The notes: generated from the letters alone by a model not told the origin. DNA of 64,000 bases from Argentina anserina (GCF_933775445.1 NC_065874.1:6591001-6655000), one strand, 5' to 3'; counted from the first letter of the stretch, positions 33,281 to 47,003 are shown. A program made the numbers and translations.

Positions 33281-34683
33281 ACTTGGTTTACAACCACTTG
33301 AGAGTCACTGAAGATGTGGACCTAAATACCTTCTATGAGAGCTTCATATTTGTTGTGTTATTGGAGACTTTACACTCGAAACGGAGAGCATATTTATACA
33401 TGTGTCCCTCTAGTGATGTGCTTCATTGCTCATATTAATTGTTTAAAACCCTATTAATGACAATGAGAACAATCATCAAAGTCGAGGAAGGAGAAAAAAA
33501 ATGTCGATATAGCAGAAAAATGCCGGGTTTTTGCTGAGAGATGGAGAAAGAAGAAAGAAGAAGGTGAGGAAGAGGTAGAATCATGTTGGGTTTGTGTGCA
33601 GTTGTGTAATTAATTTTAGGGGAGATCATAAAAAAGTCACATTTTGGTAGTCAAATTACAAAAAATTCACCAACTATTTAGAAATTATAAAAATGTCATT
33701 TTTAAAAATCCTTTAGAGCGTTGCCCTTGAGTTTTAAGAAATATACAAAATGTCACTACATCTAATTTTATCCTATCTCTTTTCTCTCTCTAATAAGCAA
33801 TATCAATCAAACAAAGATGATGCAGCTTTTCTCTCTCAAGGCACGGGGATGACGTTCGAGGAGGTGTAGGGCAACGCTAGAGGCGCGACTGGACCACATC
33901 GGAGACGCGGTATTTGACCATTTTGTGCTTTGCTTAGCCCTTATTGTTGTACTATTGAGTCATTGAGTCGTAGTAAGAGTCTTAGGCGATATTGGATGCA
34001 TTTTTATGCTTACATGAGTTAAAAACGCATAATTGGTCTAGAGTCCTAGTTTGAGTAGGAATCCTTGTATGACTAGGAAACCTTATTAGATTAGGAAACG
34101 TATCATGTGGGAGAGTCCTACTTGAACTGAAACTCTTTTTGCGAAACTTTCCTAATCTAGATGAGCTCATATATTACATTTGTCTTTTCAAGACAACATT
34201 TATCTAGATTATGACATAATTTTCAAAACCAATTATATCTTACTTATGATTTTGTTTTCTTATTTTCAGATTGGATTTAAGAAATAATACTAGAGGAAAA
34301 CAAGGAGAGCCGTGCCTACATGGAGAGTTACTCACGGCTTGGGAGGTAGAGTTGAACAAGGAGAAGCCGTGCACATGGAGTCCTATCATCAACAAGTCAT
34401 GCAACAATTAAATAGAATTAAAGAAAAAGAGATGGAGCAAAGTAATGCAACAATTAAATAGAATAAAACATGATATGATTTAAGGGAATAAAAAATGGCA
34501 TGCATTAAGGGAATAAAGCATGACATGATTTAATAGATTAAAGCATGGCATTATAATAGGAAGGAAGATGCAACATCAAAGAGAAAACCGTGCATCCTAC
34601 CCTCTCTATATATATAAGGCTTCACCTCTCAAATGAGGGACTTCTCCTTTGCATTAAAAAGCCAAGTCTTTCCCAAAATACAA
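33281..34683. other. Probable retroelement-derived non-coding DNA, unit 1
   Basis: No gene seen. It matches 50691-52095 in unit 2. It contains imperfect repeats with acaattaaatagaat and ttaagggaataaa (34400-34540) and a TATA-like ctatatatataaggc at about 34605, followed by a leader-like stretch. This looks like an LTR promoter, but I cannot pair it with an element. Confidence 0.35.
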
Positions 34684-34691
34684 CCTCAAAC

Positions 34692-35394
34692 CAAGGTTCT
34701 AAAACTTGCTACTCGGTAGTCGGTCGGCCGGCCGGTGAGTAACGAGTAGAGGAGTACTCGATCGAGTACTCGGGGAGTACTCGGATTCTAATTTCTGGAT
34801 TTTATTATTATTTTTAAAACATATAATCTAATATATAATGTCCAAAATAATAAAAATAATCCATAAAATATTATAATATTTAAGAGATAATAATGTCTAA
34901 AAAATAAAAACAACCATTAGTCCATTACAATAACATAAGTAATAAAAGCAAACCAAACTCAATTCTTGCAAACAATCCCAAGCATATGTAACTATGCCTC
35001 AAATTCTTCTTCTCCATATCCATCTTGTACTCCCTCCGAATTTGACTCAAAATCAAAACTCCAGTCATATATTTCCTCTTCATCATCGGATATAAAATCA
35101 TCCTCATCAAGTTCTCTAATTTCTTGGATTCTAGGACCTCTCCTAGGCTCTAAGCCACCATCCACTCTCGATTCCTCTCCAACCCTTTCACTAGGAAGAT
35201 CCAAAACAACCCTAAAATCTTGTTTTTTTTTTCTGACCGAGTTGACCGATTTGGACCCGAGTTGGACCGAGTACTCGGCCAATTTTCTTCCCGCCGAGTA
35301 GAGGCACTGAGTAGATCAAAATCGCCTCAGTAACCAGCCGAGTACCGAGTACTCGCCGAGTACTCGGCCGAGTTGACCGAGTTTTAGAACATTG
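34692..35394. mobile_element. hAT-like element with 8-bp target duplication
   Basis: A 703-bp insertion flanked by cctcaaac (34684-34691 and 35395-35402). Unit 2 has one cctcaaac and no insertion at about 52090. The ends are inverted repeats, caaggttctaaaact on the left and caatgttctaaaact reversed on the right, followed on both sides by multiple gagtactcgg words. The 8-bp duplication fits the hAT superfamily. It is too short for a full transposase, but a minus-strand frame may be a transposase tail. Confidence 0.8.
34992..35282 (-). pseudogene. Possible hAT transposase C-terminal tail
   Basis: A 96-codon minus-strand frame, opened by an incidental ATG, with an acidic end (DEDDFISDDEEEIYDW). 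Acidic tails of this kind follow the dimerisation domain in plant hAT transposases. No dimerisation or catalytic residues are present. The call rests mainly on its place inside a hAT-like element. Confidence 0.35.
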
Positions 35395-35402
35395 CCTCAA
35401 AC

Positions 35403-36761
35403 ATCCTTCACCAAAACAGCAAGCCGTTCTCCCCCATATACCAATTTCATCTCCACCGAAATTACCATTGAAGACACACCTCTAAGGTTCCTACAACGTG
35501 TGATTCTCGCAACTCTTCTTCATGAGTTTGTTCGTTTTTTATTTTCTACAATACTTTGTCTATGAAGATTATAGTTTGATGTTTGTGTGGGATTATTATT
35601 TTCTATTAACAATCGAAATTTTCATATTGTTTTATTGGATTTTTGGATCTTTGCCGAATTGATGGTTTCCTATAATTATTGAGTTTGTATTTCTATTGTT
35701 GTGTTCTAATCATCTTTCTCATACTTTTAGATTATTTTCAGATATGTGCATATGAATTTAGTGCTTGGATGTAGTCCCTAAGATTGTGTTTGAGTGCTAG
35801 ATTCATCAACCATATTGACACAAATTGAATCATGCCCTAAATAGGTTCGGTTTGTGTTGATTAAAAGAGGTAAAAATTATGGAAATTTGCATGTGAAACA
35901 ATGGTGGGTGACGCCATACATGAAACGTCTCCAACAAAGATTTGGTGCTTAAATGTAATCTTGTTTGATTTCTACTCTAGGTGTTATTGAATTCGATTGC
36001 ATGCAAATTTAGATTATGCCATAAGTCAATCTAATTGTATTAGTGTCTAAAAAATATGTAATTGGTCGAATTAGAATGCATGATTGGTTCGAACATGTAA
36101 TTATGTGGTGTAATGGTAAATTTTGTTTAAGTTTGTTAAAGAGAAGTCGATCATGTAAATAGTATTAATGATTTATTTTCAGTAGTAGTTTTATAATCCA
36201 ACTCAAATCTCGCAATAACATGATACGTTTTGAGGCCATTTTCATTCCCTGGACTGAACGATCCCTGTTTATTCTATACTAACGATGATGTTTTACCGGG
36301 TTTATTATAGATGTTTTAATTAACGATTTTCAAGACTCAGAGACAAGGTACGAGGACAATCGGAGCTGCGAGAACCACGTTGAGGAGAGGACAACGATGC
36401 TGAGGAGAGCTTGGAACAAGGGCACAGAGGCACTAGATCAGACTCATCGGAGAAGATGGTGGAGATGTGGATGCCCACATCAAAATTTTTATTTGTTTGT
36501 CACATTATAGTTACACTCCATAGGTAGTCCATACTCCATAGGTCGAGTTAGAGCTGCTAAGAACATACCTTTTTTATCCCGGATAACCACTCCAATACCA
36601 CGTCTCGGCAATTATAGAATGTGCCTCGCCACACCATGGTAATTCTAGCATCCAAGATAATTCATATCAACATCATGAATTTCTCAAACTAATCAGAAAA
36701 AAGCTCGTGCATGAAAGTTGCAAATAGTCCTCCACATTGGCTCCAGGTAAACGATCATACT
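35403..36761. other. Retroelement-like non-coding DNA at the unit 1/2 boundary
   Basis: It matches 52099-53484 closely. No gene is seen. Words such as ccctggactgaacgatccct at about 36250 resemble the untranslated regions of large plant LTR elements, but this is only a resemblance. Confidence 0.35.
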
Positions 36762-39187
36762 TGTCACATCCCGGAGTGAAACATGAAAAGTATATTTGAA
36801 TTTAAAGGAAGATTTACAAGCAAACTAAACGAATTGAATGAAAATGGCAAATGAACAAACTAAAACTTTCACAAGATAAGAAGTACTTTTTACATTTCCG
36901 CGAAGTTACAATTTTACAAACACAAGATGGAAGGTGATGCTTGTGTCACCGGCCCAAAAAATAACAATTAAACAACACAAAATATAAACAAAAGATTTAA
37001 TGACAAATATTCTAAAACAATCTCAAATGAAAACTTTACTCGAAAACATTAATCCAAGACATGAGAATGAGATGCATGAAGGCGAAGGCGAACACGAACG
37101 CTAACTCTCAAAGAGGCTCCTAGCTCCAGAAATAATAATTAAACCTATAAGAGAATTAATATAAGAGTGAGCGTCGTCCTCGCTTTTCCAGTAGGGGCCA
37201 GCTTGCCCATGAGCGTTGAAAACCAAAATCGGGTAAGGATTTAATTAAAAACAAAGAGGGTAATTTTGAAAAACAATAAGGGTAATTTTGAGTACTCAGA
37301 GTAAAACCATTTAAATAAAAACAATGAAAGTTTGGGAAAATATCATGCTAAAATTTTTTGGAGCTCCGAAGGTAGGGTAAGACAAATTCAACTACAAGTA
37401 ATGCTCGAACGATCCTAGTGACTAAATAGTCGAGACCAACTACACGTCTGTTGTAGCAACAGAGTAGTGAGAGTGTCCATTTACTAGAATGCCCTCAATA
37501 ATAATAATTAATCGTGGATTCAATAATAATCAGGGCATTGCCCCTCCTGAGGTTCACAGTTATCGACACCGTAGGATTATCTAGAATGTTAGGCTCCCGT
37601 CACTCTCCGGTCAACACACGCGAGCATTCACTACTTACCTTATCTCGAAATCGTGCTTAGTCTCGAGTTTTCACAACATTTAATGCATCAATAAATTATC
37701 AACTGAGAACTAGACTATGCAATTCATAATTGGCTAAATACAACATAGGAGGGTTGGCTCTCCTACCTGGATGACATGCAGAATCCCAACCGTTATCCAA
37801 ATCCATCATATAACTCCAAGTCTCTGATTTAATCCTCATAACATCAAGTCTGAGTTCATGAGGTATTAAAAGAGTCAACAACAAAATCGTATATTGAAAA
37901 TAAGTTGATTCAATCATTTTTCCTTAGTTTGACCAGGAAAGTCAATTCTTGACTTTGCATTGACCAAGTCTTTCCTAGGTTAAGCAGGAGTTGATTAAGT
38001 TGACCAACTAATTTCCGACCATTTCTCGAATGACTCGAGAATAGTGCAACTTTAATTATCGAACGATATTAAGCACGTGTTAAACATACTCTGAATCGTT
38101 TCGATGATTTTCTTATACTGCCGACATTTTACTAAGTTAAATGAGTTCTTGATTCTCGAACCGGGCAAGAATCGAAACTACTATTACTGGTCGTAACTAA
38201 ACATTACATTAATCGTCGCCATTTTAAATAAATTGTTTTCAGGGCATTTCGTTAGGTTGGTATGTTATTTAAGGAAGAACCGGCCCTAAATTATCTTCGG
38301 TTAAAGTAAAACCATTAAAATCATTTAGTAAATAGTAAAAAAGTAACTCAGGATAAAACTGTAAAACAGTAAAGTCAAACCGTAAAATTATAACTTTATG
38401 CCAAGGGAATAATAGTAATTTCATGTCATGATAAAATAGTAAAAGTAAAATGGTAAAAACTAATATTTTCACCCTTATCTCTGCAGTCTTATTTCCGGCC
38501 TCCCAAACCACCTTCGATCAAATAAACTTCAATCCACAAACAACAAAATCAACAAACAGCAACAATGAAATATTGCAGATTTAACAAGAAGATTAAATTC
38601 TACCTCTGATGACTAAAATGCAGAGGTGAAGGCAATGACTCTCTTCGCCTCGATTTGGAGCTGATGCCTTGCCCATACTTGTTGCTACTGTCCCAAACGC
38701 TTCACTGAGCTCGCCGGAGTTTGGGTTTATTGGAAGAAGCAAATCATAGAAAGAGGAACAAAGAGATTAAGTTCTAATTTCAATAAATCAAGAAGAAAGA
38801 AGGCCAGAAGTTTAAGAGGAAGACTGGGCTTACCAAATAAATGTGTACGGACTCGCCGATGCTTTTGGAATGGCCAATGGGAGGAAGCTCGAAGGTGGAG
38901 CACGGCGGCAATTAAGAACATGGAAAGAAAGCCTAAGTTAGTCCCAAAATTTGAGAACCTTACGAAAGAAACTGAGTTGGGTATTCAAGAAATCGATTAA
39001 GCTTACAAGAGAGAGGATTAGGAGACCGATCGAAGTTGAAGGAATCGTCAGAATCATAGGAGATGATGACCTGCTTTCTTTTTCCGATTTTTTGAGAAAT
39101 TGAGAACAAGGTTGTGATTTGTTGGTATGGTTTTGTAGAGAAGAAAGAGGAGAATTTAATGGTGGGATTGCATGTCTGTTTTCCTTG

Positions 39188-39249
<62 letters not shown>

Positions 39250-39500
39250 CTATGTTGCAGGCAGAGAAAAAAGAAAGAACTTGGCCCCAGGTCTTGGACT
39301 CGGGTCAACAAAAGAATTGGGACTTTTTACAAAGCCTGTAAACCAAACCCAAAAACTGAAATTCTATTTTTAGAAAAATGTTTGAAAACAAAAAAAAATT
39401 TTAGAAAATCTTAAAAACAAAACCGAGCATCGGAAAAATATTTCGAAGACATTTCCGAGCTCGTGGCGACGTGTAGTTTAATAACGACGTATTAAACAAC
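36762..39500 (-). repeat. Minus-strand LTR relic of unit 2
   Basis: The most complete copy of the relic that is interrupted by copia in unit 1. At 36762 the minus strand ends ccgggatgtgaca, a typical LTR 3' end. It contains the (GA)n tract at 39190-39249. The left border is supported by sequence; the right one (about 39500) is a guess, since no matching TG start or target duplication was found. No coding region adjoins it. Confidence 0.5.
39190..39249. repeat. (GA)n microsatellite, unit 2
   Basis: About 60 bp of GA with one interruption (aaag at 39237-39240). Confidence 0.9.
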
Positions 39501-41152
39501 ATACTTGACATTTACGCTAAATGTCAATTAATTACTCATAATATATCGGTAATCGAGATTGTTGGATAATCAAACAGTCCCAAAACAACATACATGGTTT
39601 CTTCACTCATAAATCTATAGAAAGGGGACGATGTAAATAGAGTTTATTTATATATCCCTGAAATATATATTTATCGAGAATATATATCCCCAAAATATTA
39701 AAGTATCTTTTTAAAATGAAATAATCATTAAGGATAAGTTAGTCATTTCACAGATAAGAATAACAAATATAAAAAATTAACATCACCTCTATTAATTAAA
39801 GAGATTTGGCGTAAAGAACAACCAACCCTCTATTTCCTACAATGACCCTCCCTATGGGTGATCAAATGGTAAAACAGTAACTATACAAATTAGGGGATAT
39901 AATTTCAGTTTATTTGGAACTAACTGGCCACGTAAACCCCCCCAAATAACGAGAAATTTTTCTGTGTTATCGTAACACCACGTGATAATACCAAGTGGTC
40001 TACCATTCTAATCACAATTTGACATGCAAGATTTAATCAGAACAATTATATTTTAGCTATTTTGTTAAAGATTGTTTTAGGTTTCTTTTCTAAAACCCTA
40101 AACTCTAACCTTAAACCATAAATCTTAAACCTTATACCCTAAACCCTATACCCTAAATCCTAAACCCTAAATTATCAATACCCATTAGGTCGTTTCACAA
40201 ATAATAAAAATATATTAGATTATAATTTTAGTATAATAAATTCACATGTTGAAATATTGTCATGTGGTACTACGGTAGCATATAAAAATTTCTCCAAAAT
40301 AACCAAGCTTCCCTTTTCCCCATCCCCCAACTCCACGTCTCCAAGCACTCGCGCGTTCACTTCATTTGTATATAAATTGCAGACTTTATATCATGCCTTG
40401 ATTAAATCCCTACTTTATATCACACTTCATTTTCCTCTTTGTTATGTTGCTTTAGTTTATATACCTTTTTTTTTCAATAAATCTAATTAAATTTGCAAAG
40501 ACGTTTGTTGTATTTACACTCCTCATGCTGCAGGTAGAGTGTTGCATTCCTTTTCACAATTGATTGAGGAGGTATATACCAAGCCTGATTGAGAAAAAAA
40601 TACTTTTCCGTTAAGTTTATTTTTATATCGCTTCCCAATTCTACATTTATTTATATCATCTCTTTTTCATTGTAGTGCTTTGCGATAACATGTTTTTCTC
40701 ATCCATCTTCTTTTTTAGATAATTGTTCTCTCCAACTATTATCTTATGTATAATCTTTTAATTTTTTTTTCTAAATCGTGAATATTATTTTAACGAGATT
40801 GTAGTAGCAATAGTTATCTCTGAATGACAGTTAAATTGTGAAGTGACAGTTAAGTACCCACATGGAACTGCCACATGGAATGAGATGTTTGCAAGAAATT
40901 AACCTCATTTGTGTCTAAGCTAGATGGGCCTTAGCAAACTATATGAAAAAACTAAAAGAACTGCCCTCAAAATGAAAATTTTCAGTTTCCTATATGTAGA
41001 ATTTTAGAAAATTTGTGGGAAATTTTCAGTCAAATGAATTATTATTTGAGTATTCATAATCGTGATTTACCAAGTTACTAGCCGCATCATCTCTGAATTT
41101 GGCATCAACGCAGCATAACAGAACTGCTTTCATAGTGATAGGTTTGATGTTG
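39501..41152. other. 3' flank of protease copy 2, no gene seen
   Basis: Nearly the same as 9201-10867. It includes the telomere-like block at 40091-40170 and, before 41153, the expected 3' untranslated region of the protease. Short open frames are not conserved features. Confidence 0.5.
40091..40170 (+). repeat. Degenerate interstitial telomere-like repeat, unit 2
   Basis: Same CCCTAAA-type block as 9781-9860, with one different base (aaatcc for aaaccc). Confidence 0.8.
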
Positions 41153-42315
41153 TCATACAATCGGATAATAAGCAAGCAAAGCAAGGCCGCAGAGTCCTCC
41201 ACCTGGATCATTAGTTCTTAGAATTCTCATGTAACCATTTTCACCCCACTTTTCCCCCCATGAATTCTTGATTAGCCAGTAGTCGGTGTCTTTTTCAGTC
41301 CCATACCCAATAACTGTTACAGCATGGTTCAGGTGTTCACCACAAGGACCTTCGAAGACGCCACCTCCGTACATCTTAAATTCCTTTCCACTACCGTCGA
41401 TGGCAACCGCGATCGGTTGGAAGGAAACAGCATTGAGGAGAGGACGTTCTCTGACATAAACCCCATTGTTCACTCGACCATAGCTAGTAATCGTTGCAGC
41501 ATGATGAGCTGCCTTACGAGTGTCGCATGCTTGGAACGTTTGGTTTAAAGAAGTGCTCAGGTATGGGTACTCTTTTGTAGTAGCAATTCCTTTATTTTTC
41601 ATTATGTATTTAAACGCTGATTCTATGTCACCTTGTTTGCAGCGACTACCATCGTCGTCACATTCCAAAAGTTGTTGCTCGGACAAAGAGACCAATTTTC
41701 CGGTTTTGATTTTTGTAATCCCTTCCACGGCGGCCACCGCCGCAAATGTCCAGCAAGCACCTACATATAACATTCCAAAATAAGGCAAGAAAGAGTGGAT
41801 ATAGGAAATATATAATACGAGGAAGGTGTGAGGTATATATGGTTCTAGCTTCTCAATAACTTACCACATGAAAATTGATTCTTGATAGGAGTCACAGCTC
41901 CATGTTCCCTCCAGTCCATCCTAGCTGGGATTTGCTCGGTGGCCAGGCGCCTTTGGTACATAAACGATTCATCTTTGGATGAAGCCGTGAAACTTGAGTG
42001 GATGGGCGTTTTGTATCCAGTATGAGGTTTGAGGAATTCTTCATCAGTCGTATCAGAGAATTGATTGACACTTAACGTGTACGACTTGTCCCCGTCATTG
42101 TTGAATTTTTCCACAAACTCTACATTCTTCTTGAATATAGCAAAACGCCGTTCCTTCTCTGCGCTGTCTTGGTAGACACGCCCATACTCGGCCATCCATT
42201 GCTCATGTTTTTCAGCAATGGAAGCTTTGTAGACTGCGCGAGATGTGGCTTGGGATGCAAATGTCCCCAAGACGATGCATATGGCAAGCGTCACAAGGTT
42301 TTCTCCAAAAGCCAT
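41153..42315 (-). CDS. Papain-like cysteine protease, copy 2 (intact)
   Basis: A complete two-exon C1A gene: exon 1 42315-41865, intron 41864-41761 (GT...AG, phase 1), exon 2 41760-41153 with TGA. The product has 352 residues, normal for SAG12-like plant papains, with no granulin domain. Layout: signal peptide (1-26), I29-type propeptide with an ERFNIN-like helix (EKERRFAIFKKN, 53-64) and VNQFSD (83-88), mature enzyme from about Ile129, Gln147, catalytic Cys153 in CGACWTF, His296 in LNHAV, Asn316 in NSWGEKWG. Such enzymes degrade protein in vacuole or apoplast, often in senescence or defence; the specific role is not visible here. Protein sequence equals copy 1 up to the LARD insertion. A Mutator-like MITE starts about 200 bp upstream. 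Synteny with units 1 and 3 shows recent tandem duplication. Confidence 0.92.
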
Positions 42316-42442
42316 CTTCGAAAAACAAATTAGTACCCTCAGATCTGTGTAAACAACTAATAATGAGTTTGGAACTAATAGAATAATTATTAAAGTAGCC
42401 CTGGAACCTAAGCACAATATGAATGCTTCATGGGGTTTGTAG

Positions 42443-42449
42443 TTGTATA
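42443..42449 (-). promoter_or_regulatory. Possible TATA box, protease copy 2
   Basis: TATACAA on the minus strand about 130 bp before the ATG, as in copy 1. Not proven. Confidence 0.35.
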
Positions 42450-42515
42450 GAAGATGATCGAGCGCGCATCTCAGCCATCGCCGGGTCACCACTCATACTC
42501 ATACTTATTAGCCCC

Positions 42516-43428
42516 AAGGACTAAAATATCGGTAATTTGGGAAATATTGAGGGTTAAAAAATAGTAATTTCAAAAAATATATTGGGAAAATATCGATATT
42601 GAAAAATAATTTATGAAAATTTAAATAAAAACATGAAAATATTGGATGTAATTTTGAGAGATGTTTCTTTAATCAATTTTCTACTATATTTCGTAAGAAA
42701 ATATTGTATAATTTTTAGTCTATAAGGAATTGTAGTAATTTGAGATAAAACAACCATTGAGAATTCGTAAAAATATATTTTAAAGTATAAATATCTCAAT
42801 AATGCATTGTTGAGCTTGTTTCATAAATTCATCATCAATTTATATGACATTTGGTAAGTGGAAGAAAAATATTAAGAAGAACAAATGAAATAGTAGTGGT
42901 GCAACAATGCATTACATCTTTTTATGTATTTATAGTATAGTAATGTTAACAAAGGAAAGAAATTAAAAATTAGCTAACAACTAACTTGTAGTTGAATAAT
43001 CAGGAATGAAAAAAGAAACTGGTAAAATTAGCTCGGATTAGACAATTTATCAAATTTTATTTGTAAGATGATATATATATATATATATATCATAATAATT
43101 AAATAGAAGAACAATAACAGGATTTGGTTAAGATGGTAAGGTCATTAGGTGTCTAACCACGTGATTAGGAGTTCGATTCCCTTCAAAAGCTTGTTTTAAT
43201 TTTAATTTGTGGTGGCGACACATGGCAGAACAAGGTAATGGCGGCGACACGTGGTGAAATGACGTTATGGCGCGATATTTTCCAATAATTTCGAAAATAT
43301 CGCGATATATAGGGAAATGTCGAAAATATCAGACGAAATAAAAATGATATATGAATGATATATTCTTAGGCGAGAAAAACGAAATTATCGCCTAAATATC
43401 GGCGATAATTTCGATTTTTCAGTCCTTA
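42516..43428. mobile_element. Mutator-like MITE upstream of protease copy 2
   Basis: Same element as 17200-18134, same 9-bp flank attagcccc at 42507-42515 and 43429-43437. It is 913 bp; a ~20-bp loss (around 42797) relative to units 1 and 3 explains most of the difference. Confidence 0.8.
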
Positions 43429-43437
43429 ATTAGCCCC

Positions 43438-44690
43438 CCTTTTAACGTTGCAATATGAACCACTAAACACCAGCGTCATTTCCATCATTTTGGACCTTCA
43501 GCAAATAGTCAAATAACGTTATTTAAAAAGAAAATAAAAGGCCAATGTGGCAGTCTTCAAGCCCGATACCATTAGCAACACGACAACACCAGTCTCTTAT
43601 TTGTAAGGGAGAGATCGTGAGTTCGACTCGTTTTAGTATTTCAGTTCTTTTATTTAATAAAAAAAAAGTATATAGATGTAAATTTCTTATTGATGCGACC
43701 GGCAACTATCCATTGTTTGAATTTCAAAATTTGAAGACTGAATTTCGACGCATTTTTCGCAAGTGGATGAGCATAATAAATATAGAATCAATGGGTTGTT
43801 GTTAATTTTTTTTGTTTTTTAGTGGAGAAACTGAGTACATATTTATGGATTCCTGATTAAGAGTTGTAGAAAAATGAGCACGAACAAGTCCAACTTTTGT
43901 ATACAATGAAGTCCTAATGACTTGCTTTGTTCGGGCATAGGGCGAATGTTATCTTTTTTCTTCGTGGACAAAATGAGCATCAACAAGTCCAAATTCTGTG
44001 TTTGTTTCTTTGATGATGAAGGTCGAAATTATATGGTGAGAAATGTCTTAGTGACTTATTCAAAAGAAGAAAAGTCTTAGTGGATGCATAGACTTTTACG
44101 GTCTTTTTTCCCCTAATCAAACTGAAAATGAGTTAGATGATATTAGCTTCTCGGAAGCAAACAAAATCTCACCTTCAATCCCACCGCCGATTCCCATAAT
44201 GGAGAAATTATTAACAAAAAAAAATTAAAAAATCTTTAAAAATAATATATGGAAATGCAAACTAACATAAGTTTTTTTTTAAATCACGACGTTATTTTCA
44301 TTAGTGGAACTCAAGAAAGAGAGAATGATACAAACAACCACTTCACTCCTTCAGCACTACCAGATAATGGAACTAAGCAAAGAACCTCAATTAAGACCTA
44401 AACTTAAACAAGATAACTTAATGCAATCCAACTCTAGCATGAACCTCAAATCAAAAGAAAAATTTACCAAATTAGAAAAAAAAAAATACTTGTGTGACCA
44501 GCTTGCTTATTTTATTGATTGAGAATCACTTTACACAAAGGATGTATTGCCAAGATCTAAACTAATTAAATTGGCCTTAAGACAAACAAAAAATTGATTC
44601 AACAAAACAATACCACAAGACCCACATCCAACGTCTAGCTAAGCAAAGCAGGCCCAAAGCCCACAACCAAAGGAGAAAATTTGAACTTGG
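43438..44690. other. Intergenic DNA, unit 2
   Basis: Same as 18144-19439: a B-box-like word in a possible SINE relic (about 43550-43680) and the unreliable recurrent small open frame at 44304. No gene. Confidence 0.5.
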
Positions 44691-46319
44691 AGACACCCTT
44701 GTCATGAGCCACCTCTATGTTGTCAGTATAATATCTCGAAAAATTTATAATTATTTTCTAATCATTGTTCGGAGATTTTAAAATTGGTGGTGATCTGATT
44801 ATATAGTACGAGGGAGAAAACGAAAGTGTTCGAGCGATTTATACTCAGAAACGTTACCATGAGGGGTGAAGAGTTAACTTTTTTTTCCGTTAGGAATCTC
44901 AGAAAACTTCATTTATGAAAGTAGTAGAGTTCGTCGATACGAGTTCGTAGACGCGCGACACGCCTTAATCAGATGTCGTATGTGAAAGTTGTTAGCAACA
45001 ACAATTTGGTTTCTGATTTTAGGATGAGTAAGAGAGGAGATTAAAAATTAGAAAATTAGTTTTTTTCCCAAACTCAACTCGATTACTGTTCACCCGAACT
45101 CGGGTATTGTTCACGTGAATTTTCCCTATTTGTTGCTGAATCTTTCTCCGACCATATCTCCGTTGTCCTGTGATAGAATGGAGTAAGACCGTGGCGTTGG
45201 AACCGTCTTTTCGTCTCCTACCGATCTTGGTTAGTCATTGAGAGAGGTTCGAGCTGTTTGAAGCCCATAAATGAAGAAACAATACGGCTGCTCTGTTTAA
45301 AGAAGTGAGAAGAACTCTCTCCTCCGACAAGCAATCAAGGTGATTCTTCTTCTATTTTAAAGCTTGTATGATGTATATCAACCCTCTAAAACAGTTTTAT
45401 CTATTTCGAAACACACAAGGAGAATCGACGAATTCTTTTTCTAGGGTATGTGAATAGTGCTGATTTTATGTTTTTCCTAAATTGGACTGTTTAGGCTTCG
45501 ATTTAGACTTTGGTGTCAACTAGAAAGTTGTTGAAAATGTTGTTTACATTGTGGTGGTAAATTTTGAAGATCATTGGTTGTCACCAGAATGGTGGCGGCC
45601 CATGAACAATCTTCATAAACAATGATTTGTAAACAGTATTTCTTTAACAGTGTTCAGCTATAATGAATTGTCACCTTATATTTTACGTATCGTTTTCTAA
45701 GCATTTTATCATGATATTAGGTGACTGACAAATCGAGTGAGGGAATCGCTCTCAGTGTCGTGGAAGTTGCACGCAAGAAATAAGGTGAGTAAACCTCACA
45801 ATGATCGAAGTAGTGTTATAATTATTGAATTTAGTTTGAGCTGTTAACATAGTCGTTGCATCACTATCTTATAAAAAATATTCTAAAATATGTTTTGGTT
45901 TAAATTACGTGAACTTGATCATCTATGGTTCATGGGTAAGTGAAACACTATTTTAATAAATGATTTTAAAAGGTTTTAGTGATTATGAATTATGGTGAAT
46001 GTGAGTAAATCTCACTATGACAAGTCTACCCTTGGCGGTGACTCATATTTACGATTTCTTAAAAAGAGTAAACTATGACATCTATATAATATAGTGCGTT
46101 GTATATGTGTACAAAATGGTAAATACGATATATATATATATATATGGGTTACTATATTGTATAATGTTATGGTTTTATTTCAATTTTGAGATTGTATTGT
46201 TTTGATTAATTGTGGCGGATGAGACCGGAAGGGAGATAACGTACTTTCCGGTATAATGGATCATTAGAGTGACTATATAAATATTGTTGTGCAAGAGTCG
46301 CTTGGTTGTAGTACAATAA

Positions 46320-46575
46320 CATGTGTGGATTGTTATATTGTACGTGTGGATTGATATATATTGTACGTGTTGTTTGTGGTGTGCATATATATCATGCGTG
46401 GATTGATATATATTGTACGTGTTGTTGTGGTGTGCATATATATCATGTGTGGATTGATATATATTGTACGTGTTGTTGTGGTGTGCATATATATCATGTG
46501 TGGATTGATATATATTGTACGTGCTGTTTGTGGTGTGCATATATATCAAGGGTGAATTGATATATATTGTGCATG
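46320..46575 (+). repeat. ~51-bp minisatellite, unit 2
   Basis: Five copies or so with a 51-bp period (catg landmarks at 46393, 46444 and 46495). The open frames across it on both strands are repeat artefacts. Confidence 0.85.
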
Positions 46576-46584
46576 GTTTTAATA

Positions 46585-46945
46585 TTGAGTTAGTGGGTAA
46601 CAGATCGGTTACTCAGTGTCTGTCGGTGTACTACATGAGGGATAACAGATGAGTTGCCTAGGTCTCATGAGTGCCCATGTTTTTTAGTGATATTTGGGTA
46701 ACAGATGCGCTGCCTAGTGTCTGTCGATGTACTGCATGAGGGATAACAAATGAGTACCTGGGTCTCATGAGTACCCATGTTTTAAATGATTTTAGGTAAC
46801 CTGATGGGTTGCCTATGTCTCATGAGTACCCATGTTTTTGAATGATATTGTGTAACAGATGGGTTGCCCAATGTCTCAGGAGTACACATATTTAAATAAT
46901 ATTAGACAACCAGATGGGTCGTCCAGTGTCTCATGAGTACGCTTG
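46585..46945 (+). repeat. ~100-bp tandem repeat, unit 2
   Basis: About three and a half imperfect copies of the unit seen at 21000-21400; one copy fewer than in unit 1. Confidence 0.8.
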
Positions 46946-47003
46946 TCTTTAAATTTTATGTCATATTTCCTTTTTAATCATATGTATGTTATACTGTTGG
47001 TTT

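Larger units (their letters stand above)
44690..47003 (+). repeat. LTR-like relic (gypsy-type), unit 2
   Basis: Matches 19440-21450 but keeps ~230 bp near its start (44740-44980) that unit 1 lacks, and stops at about 47003 where it is joined to sequence that in unit 1 lies at about 22248, so its 3' end is deleted. Confidence 0.4.
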
